From the NCBI GenBank assembly GCA_938091145.1, contig CALKMS010000029.1, forward strand, positions 1 to 28,993: DNA of 28,993 nucleotides, read 5' to 3'. The notes under the pieces are model-generated. The model had not been told where the DNA came from, made no database searches, and saw nothing but the letters and a program-made list of their open reading frames with translations. The position numbers and the translations under genes are program-made. Below, piece after piece: positions 24,088 through 28,993 of the stretch (positions within the stretch are counted from its first letter, which is position 1; each line of letters starts with the position of its first letter). The stretch comes from an uncultured bacterium (GTDB lineage Bacteria > Actinomycetota > Aquicultoria > SKW223 > CALKMS01).

Positions 24088-25821
24088 CTAAAATAGTCCT
24101 TTTACTTTGCCGTCCTCAGTCAAGTCTATATGCATAAAAGCAGGTTTTCGAGGCAAACCTGGCATAGTTCTCATTTCGCCACAGAGAGGATAAATAAAGC
24201 CGGCACCGGCTGAAATCCGGGCCTCACGAACTGGCAAGCGAAAACCTTTAGGTACGCCTTTTAAATTCGGATCGTGAGACAAAGAAAGGTGAGTTTTAGC
24301 CACACATATAGGAAGATTGCCATATCCAATCTCCTCATACTTAGCCAATTGTTTCTCGGCTAAAGGAGTGTAATCAACCCCATCGGCTCCGTAAATTTGA
24401 GTAGCAATGGTTTCGATTTTCTTCTTTAATGACCAATCTAAAGGATAGAGGAATTTAAAGTCCGATGGCTTTTCGCAGGCTTTCATCACAGCTTCAGCTA
24501 ATTCTATCGCACCTTCACCACCTTTTGCCCAGTGTTCGCAAGGAAAAGCGCCCTCAGCACCTGCTTCAAGAGCCGCCTGGCGAACAATTTCAACTTCCCT
24601 TTCAGTATCATGACTAAACTTATTTACGGCTACCACCACCGGTACACCAAACTGTTTAGCTATCTTAATATGAGCCTGAAGATTTTCGACACCTTTATTT
24701 AAAAGTTCTACATTCTCCTGAGTATAAGCGGGATCGAGAGGCTTTCCTGGTACAACCCGAGGACCTCCACCATGCATTTTCAAAGCCCGTATAGTTGCTA
24801 CAATCACTACACAATCAGGCTTAAGACCCGAATAACGGCATTTAATGTTCATAAACTTTTCCATCCCAATATCAGCCCCAAATCCTGACTCAGTAACCAC
24901 ATAATCAGCCAGTTTAATCGCTATCTGATCAGCTACTATAGAGGAGTTACCATGAGCAATATTTGCGAAAGGACCAGTGTGGACAAAAGCCGGCTGTCCT
25001 TCCAAAGTTTGCATTAAGTTGGGCATAATAGCCTCCTTCAAAAGAACAGCCATCGCCCCAGCCACTCCCAAATCTTCAGCAGTTAAGGGGTTTCCGTCCT
25101 TGTCTAACCCCCAGATAATCCGACCTAAACGTTCTCTCAGGTCTTTAAGGCTAGTTGCAAGAGCCAAGATAGCCATAACTTCTGAAGCTACCGTTATATC
25201 AAAACCTGTTTCCCGAGGGCGCCCATCCTGCTCGGTTCCCAAACCAATAATTACTTTTCTCAAAGCCCGATCATTGAGATCAACAACCCTATTCCAATTA
25301 ATACTATAAGGATCAATTCTCAGCCTTCTTAAGCCAATAGCCGCTAGCTCCTCATCAGAAAGGCGGTCTTCATGCATTAAGCGAGCATCAATAGCAGCGG
25401 CTAAAAGATTGTGGGCTGCCCCAACCGCATGAATATCACCGGTCAAATGAAGGTTGAAGTCTTCCATCGGAACTATTTGAGAATACCCACCGCCAGCAGC
25501 TCCACCTTTTATTCCAAAGGTCGGACCCATCGAAGGTTGGCGAATGCAGCAAACCACTTTCTGACCCAATCTCCCCAAAGCCTGAGTTAAGCCCACCGTA
25601 GTAGTTGTTTTCCCCTCACCTAAAGGAGTTGGAGTTACAGCAGTAATATCTATGTACTTTCCGTTTGGTCGGTTAGCAAATTTTTCGCGCACTTCAAGAT
25701 GAACCTTAGCTTTGTAATGACCATAATATTCAATGTCTTCCTCGGTTAGACCTAAGCTTTCTGCCACCTCAATTATAGGTTTTAATTTAGCTGCCTGAGC
25801 AATTTCTAAATCGCGGTTCAT
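24088..25821 (-). CDS. fhs: Formate-tetrahydrofolate ligase
   Basis: Fhs uses ATP to join formate to tetrahydrofolate, giving 10-formyl-THF. The P-loop TPTPLGEGKTTTTVGL, IRQPSMGPTFGIKGGAAGGG, the folate-site region NLHLTGDIHAVGAAHNLL, and GFDITVASEVMAILAL are diagnostic, and the C-terminus GFIYPLCGEMRTMPGLPRKP is conserved. I start at the ATG at 25821 (577 aa) because AGGGGGAG (25834-25827) lies 5 bp before it; the in-frame GTG two codons upstream overlaps that ribosome site. It is the first gene of the Wood-Ljungdahl block, just after the 159-bp non-coding gap, so it is the likely promoter-proximal gene. acsV follows after 8 bp. Confidence 0.97.
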   Translation of the reverse strand: MNRDLEIAQAAKLKPIIEVAESLGLTEEDIEYYGHYKAKVHLEVREKFANRPNGKYIDITAVTPTPLGEGKTTTTVGLTQALGRLGQKVVCCIRQPSMGPTFGIKGGAAGGGYSQIVPMEDFNLHLTGDIHAVGAAHNLLAAAIDARLMHEDRLSDEELAAIGLRRLRIDPYSINWNRVVDLNDRALRKVIIGLGTEQDGRPRETGFDITVASEVMAILALATSLKDLRERLGRIIWGLDKDGNPLTAEDLGVAGAMAVLLKEAIMPNLMQTLEGQPAFVHTGPFANIAHGNSSIVADQIAIKLADYVVTESGFGADIGMEKFMNIKCRYSGLKPDCVVIVATIRALKMHGGGPRVVPGKPLDPAYTQENVELLNKGVENLQAHIKIAKQFGVPVVVAVNKFSHDTEREVEIVRQAALEAGAEGAFPCEHWAKGGEGAIELAEAVMKACEKPSDFKFLYPLDWSLKKKIETIATQIYGADGVDYTPLAEKQLAKYEEIGYGNLPICVAKTHLSLSHDPNLKGVPKGFRLPVREARISAGAGFIYPLCGEMRTMPGLPRKPAFMHIDLTEDGKVKGLF

Positions 25822-25980
25822 TATCACTCCCCCTTTTTACTTTAACCTTCAAATCAAACTAAAAATATTTCACTAGACAAAACACTCCTAGATATTCTCG
25901 CTGTTAAAATTTTAAATGAATAATCATCAAAGCAAAAAAAACATTCGGTTAACGGTTGAATCAAACAATTCAAAGAGAGT
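25822..25980. promoter_or_regulatory. Only sizeable non-coding gap, presumed promoter/leader of the Wood-Ljungdahl operon
   Basis: This AT-rich 159-bp gap lies between the sensor kinase gene and fhs, both on the minus strand. I see no ORF with a ribosome site, no tRNA, and no riboswitch-like fold by eye. On the minus strand a run of eight T (25933-25940 region) follows a weak partial inverted repeat and could be a poor terminator for the kinase gene. Several TTGATG/TTAACA-like and AAAATT-like boxes exist, but none gives a convincing -35/-10 pair. Promoter location here is inferred from gene layout, not from a clear motif. Confidence 0.45.
25946..25959 (+). repeat. Tandem 7-bp direct repeat CGGTTAA-CGGTTGA in the presumed operator region
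   Basis: On the plus strand CGGTTAA (25946-25952) is followed at once by CGGTTGA (25953-25959), with a GTTAAC palindrome at its centre. It lies just downstream of the kinase stop and about 125 bp before fhs. On the other strand it contains ACCGTTAAC, close to the half-site consensus of LytTR regulators but with one mismatch and no second correctly spaced half-site. It could be an operator or chance. Confidence 0.35.
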
Positions 25981-27345
25981 TTATTCGGGTAAACGAGCTA
26001 CTACTTCTTTCTTTTTTTCGACCAATCGAGGAAATCGGACTGTAACTTTAGTCCCTTTATTCAGTTCACTATCAACTAAAAGACCATAATCATCACCAAA
26101 AACTGCTTTAAGACGTGTGTTGATCAAGTTAAGCCCCAAACCCAAGCCTTTCCCAAAACCTCGCTCCAGGATTCTACTTAAATCTTTTTTAGGAATTCCA
26201 ACTCCGTTGTCGCATATCACTATTTCTCCTTCTCCATTTGATTTTCTAAACAAAACCTCTACTCTTAACTTCCCTTTAAGAGGAAAGCCATAACTAATCG
26301 AATTTTCAACAATTGGTTGAAGGGTAAATGGAGGGATAAGCCAGTTGTCAGCCTCTTTTATTTGCTTTGTAATTTTAAACTCCAAGCGATTGCCAAATCG
26401 TGTTTTTTCTAACATTAGATAAGTTTCAAGATAGTTAAGTTCCTCTCTTAAAGTAATTAATTTTTTTTCGCCGAGCTGGAGTGTTCGACGGAAAAAGTCC
26501 GAAAAGTTTAAAAGCAGTTTTCTTGCCTCCATCGGATTAGTCCGGCAGTAAGCAACTGCCGTGTTTAAGACATTGAAAAAAAAGTGAGGATTTATCTGAG
26601 CCTGAAGAGCTTTTAACTCAGCCTCGCACGCCATTCTTTCTAAATAAGACAATTCTGAAAGCTCAAGTTGGCTTTCAAGAAGCTCTTTAAGGCCTTCAGC
26701 TACAACCAAAGAATTCTCGTCTATTTGATGGGCGGAGGCATAATAAAACTTTAGCGAGCCAATGACCTTTCCTTTTTTCTTAAGAGGAACAATAACAGCA
26801 GCATTCAAAGGACAAGAACTTACCGGACAGCCGATCGCCGCTTTCTCAGTAATCACATCAATCTCGCCGCTTTTCAAAACCCGCTTGGTTGCTTCAGTAA
26901 TTAAAGGAGATCCTGGTAAGTGATGATCTTCTCCCTCTCCAACAAAAGCTAAAATGTTAGAGCAATCGGTAATTGCTACCGCTAACAGACCCATTTCTTG
27001 CTTTACAATTTTAGCTACTTCCTGAGCTGATTGGGCAGTCAAGCCTTCACGAAAAAGTGGAAGGGTTTTCTGAATAATATTTAAGATGCTATGAGATTGA
27101 TAAGCTCTGGCATGCTCTATTTCTTTTCGGGAAAAAGTGGTAAAAAGCAAAATTATTAAAGCGAGAGATAAAAATCCGAAAAACAAAAAAGCTTCCAAAA
27201 AAACTAAGTTAATTCGGTAAAAGAAATAAAGAGTTATAATTAAAAAAATCAAAAAAACTATTAGCCCAGAGGGAAGCCGAGTAAAAAAGAGAAAAGGGCT
27301 CTTTTTTGCCTCTATTTTTTTAACACGAATATTCCAGCTTTTCAA
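25981..27345 (-). CDS. LytS-family membrane sensor histidine kinase with GAF domain
   Basis: This is the sensor of a LytS/LytR-type two-component pair. Two hydrophobic helices (about 28-43 and 48-69) anchor it, fewer than the multi-helix 5TM sensor of true LytS. A GAF-like domain (about 95-225) carries C128 and the motif IGCPVSSCPL (C173, C178). The PF06580-type kinase core has the phosphoacceptor H254 in INPHFFFNVLNTA, N-box LQPIVENSI (N348), G1 DNGVGIP and G2 GKGLGLGLNLINTRL. The product is 454 aa from TTG at 27345; the ribosome site is weak (AAAGA) and no better start is visible before the first helix, so the exact start is uncertain. It lies 9 bp after the regulator and immediately upstream of the Wood-Ljungdahl block, making that block a possible target. 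The signal sensed is unknown. Confidence 0.9.
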   Translation of the reverse strand: MKSWNIRVKKIEAKKSPFLFFTRLPSGLIVFLIFLIITLYFFYRINLVFLEAFLFFGFLSLALIILLFTTFSRKEIEHARAYQSHSILNIIQKTLPLFREGLTAQSAQEVAKIVKQEMGLLAVAITDCSNILAFVGEGEDHHLPGSPLITEATKRVLKSGEIDVITEKAAIGCPVSSCPLNAAVIVPLKKKGKVIGSLKFYYASAHQIDENSLVVAEGLKELLESQLELSELSYLERMACEAELKALQAQINPHFFFNVLNTAVAYCRTNPMEARKLLLNFSDFFRRTLQLGEKKLITLREELNYLETYLMLEKTRFGNRLEFKITKQIKEADNWLIPPFTLQPIVENSISYGFPLKGKLRVEVLFRKSNGEGEIVICDNGVGIPKKDLSRILERGFGKGLGLGLNLINTRLKAVFGDDYGLLVDSELNKGTKVTVRFPRLVEKKKEVVARLPE

Positions 27346-27354
27346 TTTAGTTCT

Positions 27355-28104
27355 TTAAAATTTTAGAACTTTCCTCAATAACTTTGCTTTACGGCGACTA
27401 ACTAAAATCTCGCTTTTGCTAGAGTCGGCCATTCTAAGAAGGATAACTCCCCGTGATAAAGGAATAATCTCAGAAATTTTATTTAAATTAACCAAGTACT
27501 TACGGTGAACCCGGAAAAAACCATACTTATAAAGCCTTTCTTCCAACTTCTTTAAGCTTCCCGAAATTAAAAATCGCTGATCCCTAGTGTGAAGCATGGC
27601 GTAATCGTCTCGAGCTTCAAAGAAAAATATCTCCTCTGGAGAAACCGGCACGCGCTTCCCGCCCTCCTTTTCGATAAACAGTTTTTCAAAAGACTCGGGA
27701 TACCTTTCCTCTTTTCTTTGCTCTATCGGAGAAATGCTAAAACGCTTTTCTAAACGAGCCACTGTGTCTTTAAACCGTTCTTCCAAAATCGGTTTCATTA
27801 AATAGTCTACTGCCTCCAAGTCAAAAGCTTTTAAAGCGTGTTCGCTGTAAGCAGTTATAAAAACTACAGCGGGTGGTTTAGCCATCCTTTTTAAAATGCC
27901 CGCCAACTCCAGACCGGAAATTCCCGGCATCTTTATGTCCAAAAAAACTACATCGAACTGCAAAGAGTTAAGCAACTCGATAGCCTCCGCCACCGTCTCA
28001 GCTTCTCCGACCACTTCCATTGAGCCAGCCCTAGAGATAAGATGCTTCAGCTCCTCCCTCGAGTTTTCCTCGTCTTCAACCAGCAATACTTTTAACTTAT
28101 CCAT
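27355..28104 (-). CDS. LytTR-family response regulator
   Basis: This is a two-component regulator of 249 aa. The receiver domain (1-125) has the acidic pocket VEDEE, the phosphoacceptor D56 in VVFLDIKMPG, the threonine in FITAYSE and the lysine in YLMKP. A linker leads to a C-terminal LytTR DNA-binding domain (about 140-246) with IFFFEARDDYAMLHTRD, ISGSLKKLEERL, FFRVHRKYLVNLNKI and the SRRKAKLLRKVL end. ATG 28104 follows GGAGGAG inside the end of folC (8-bp overlap), so folC, regulator and kinase are co-translated. It is expected to be phosphorylated by the adjacent LytS-like kinase and to bind direct-repeat operators. Control of the downstream acetyl-CoA pathway genes is inference from position only. 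Confidence 0.93.
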   Translation of the reverse strand: MDKLKVLLVEDEENSREELKHLISRAGSMEVVGEAETVAEAIELLNSLQFDVVFLDIKMPGISGLELAGILKRMAKPPAVVFITAYSEHALKAFDLEAVDYLMKPILEERFKDTVARLEKRFSISPIEQRKEERYPESFEKLFIEKEGGKRVPVSPEEIFFFEARDDYAMLHTRDQRFLISGSLKKLEERLYKYGFFRVHRKYLVNLNKISEIIPLSRGVILLRMADSSKSEILVSRRKAKLLRKVLKF

Positions 28105-28993
28105 TATTGAACTCCTCCAGCAACTTAACTAACTCTAGTGCTTGAGCTGCTAAATAAAGAGAGCCTGCAATTACCACCACCGAGCTTTTTTTTAAAGCCC
28201 CTTCCATCGCTTCTGCTAAAGAATCAACCTCATTTATTAATAAATCACTATTATACTCCAAAAATTTCTTTTTTAACTCAAAAGAAGGCAAAGCTCGAGG
28301 TGAAGGCGGTTCGACCAAAAAAACTTCCTGCGCTTGAAAAGCCAAGAGCGAAGCCATTGCCTGATAGTCTTTGTCTTCTAAAACTCCGAAAATGAAAGTT
28401 GGAATCGTGCCGGGAAAATGTCTTTTGAGAGCTTTAATTAAAACTTTGAGTCCTGCGGGATTATGAGCACCATCAATCACCAACCAACCATTTCTGCTTT
28501 TTAAAACCTCAAAACGAGCAGGCCAATATGCTTTTTTTAGCCCTCGTCTTAATTGCGCTTCGTTAACTAAGAATCTTTCTTTTAAGACTTCAGCCGTCAA
28601 GAGAGCCAGTGAAGCGTTTTCCAATTGATGTTGTCCCAAAAGTTGAATTTCCAAATTTTTCAGATCGAACGAAATTCCTCGATAGTTAAAGGTCTGCTTT
28701 TTTACACTATGTTCGCCTTCCTCTATTTGGCAATTCTCATTCAAAAGAAAAACAGGTGCTTTTTTTCTTTTAGCCTCAGCTTTTAAGGCTTTAATAGCCA
28801 TCTCCTTGTTTTCCGCTGTTATCACTGGGGTTCTCTCTTTAATGATTGAAAGAGACTCAGCCAAGATTTCAGAGTAAGTGCTACCTAAATATTCCTGATG
28901 CTCCATCTCAATTTGAGTAATTACTGTCGCCACAGCATTTATCAAGTTGGTAGCATCAAATCGTCCTTCAATTCCTACCTCGACCAAAGCCAA
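28097..28993 (-). CDS. folC: Folylpolyglutamate/dihydrofolate synthase, 5' end cut by the window
   Basis: This ATP-dependent ligase adds glutamates to tetrahydrofolates, retaining them in the cell and raising their affinity for folate enzymes. Only the last about 298 residues are in the window. The visible part begins in the conserved ALVEVGIEGRFDATN stretch, which is internal in this family, so the codon at the right edge is not the real start and the P-loop half lies beyond 28993. Other family signs are ITQIEMEHQEYLG, VIDGAHNPAGLKVLIKALK, IFGVLEDKDYQAM and LVEPPSPRA. The 3' end overlaps the response regulator by 8 bp. Its location upstream of a folate-dependent C1 pathway fits a role in supplying polyglutamylated folate. 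The related Mur ligases are excluded by the DGAHNP and FGVLEDKD motifs. Confidence 0.93.
   Translation of the reverse strand: MALVEVGIEGRFDATNLINAVATVITQIEMEHQEYLGSTYSEILAESLSIIKERTPVITAENKEMAIKALKAEAKRKKAPVFLLNENCQIEEGEHSVKKQTFNYRGISFDLKNLEIQLLGQHQLENASLALLTAEVLKERFLVNEAQLRRGLKKAYWPARFEVLKSRNGWLVIDGAHNPAGLKVLIKALKRHFPGTIPTFIFGVLEDKDYQAMASLLAFQAQEVFLVEPPSPRALPSFELKKKFLEYNSDLLINEVDSLAEAMEGALKKSSVVVIAGSLYLAAQALELVKLLEEFNNG

Noticed and set aside
25822..25980. Cobalamin, THF or SAM riboswitch leader before fhs
   Set aside because: The 159-bp AT-rich gap shows no recognisable conserved core such as a B12-box, and is short for a cobalamin riboswitch plus expression platform.
28991..28993. TTG at the right edge as the folC start
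   Set aside because: The sequence there is in the conserved internal EVGIEGRFDATN region of FolC, so the real start and the P-loop lie beyond the window.
1..28993. CRISPR arrays, insertion sequences, tRNA or rRNA genes, prophage genes
   Set aside because: I saw no regularly spaced repeats, transposase or integrase motifs, tRNA-like cloverleaf or rRNA stretches; almost the whole window is tightly packed metabolic coding sequence.

Overview
The window is dominated by one collinear minus-strand cluster of 17 genes (2876..25821, about 22.9 kb) that encodes essentially a whole bacterial Wood-Ljungdahl (reductive acetyl-CoA) pathway. Transcription order is fhs, acsV, cooC, folD, acsD, cooS, acsB, acsC, a flavoprotein-ferredoxin-MvhD fusion, metV, metF, an HdrC-HdrB fusion, a NuoE-like gene, acsE, a NuoF/HydB-like gene, a CBS-pair gene and fdhA. 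No gap inside the block exceeds 19 bp and many genes overlap at stop/start (ATGA, TGATG, TTGA, TAATG), so it looks like one polycistronic unit. The organism is most likely an anaerobic acetogen, or an anaerobe using the pathway in reverse. Moderately AT-rich DNA, strong AGGAGG-type ribosome sites, frequent TTG/GTG starts, a LytS/LytR-type regulator pair and bacterial (not archaeal) versions of the ACS genes fit a Firmicutes-like or deep Actinobacteriota/Chloroflexi-like bacterium. I cannot place it further from sequence alone.

Layout: 37..2814 (plus strand) holds the end of a branched-chain amino-acid-type ABC transporter operon (livG, livF) and a phenylacetate-CoA-ligase-like gene. It converges on the Wood-Ljungdahl block. 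At 25822..25980 is the only sizeable non-coding gap (159 bp), the natural place for the cluster promoter. Upstream of it, on the same strand, lie a LytS-like sensor kinase, a LytTR response regulator and the 3' part of folC, which runs off the right edge.

How the genes work together: FdhA plus the NuoE/NuoF-like subunits reduce CO2 to formate with NAD(H), possibly with ferredoxin. Fhs and FolD carry formate to methylene-tetrahydrofolate, and MetF-MetV reduce it to methyl-tetrahydrofolate. AcsE moves the methyl group to the corrinoid protein AcsCD, which AcsV keeps active. CooS makes CO from CO2 and AcsB condenses CO, methyl and CoA to acetyl-CoA, with CooC handling nickel.

Two points stand out. 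First, fdhA is interrupted by an in-frame UGA that is almost certainly selenocysteine: the active-site context and a bSECIS hairpin with a GGUCU loop lie directly downstream. An automatic annotation would split the gene into two. Second, the genes next to metVF encode an Hdr-type redox module without HdrA. An NAD(P)H/FAD GltD-like protein fused to two [4Fe-4S] sites and an MvhD domain sits beside a fused HdrC-HdrB. This suggests a variant, possibly electron-bifurcating, methylene-tetrahydrofolate reductase complex.
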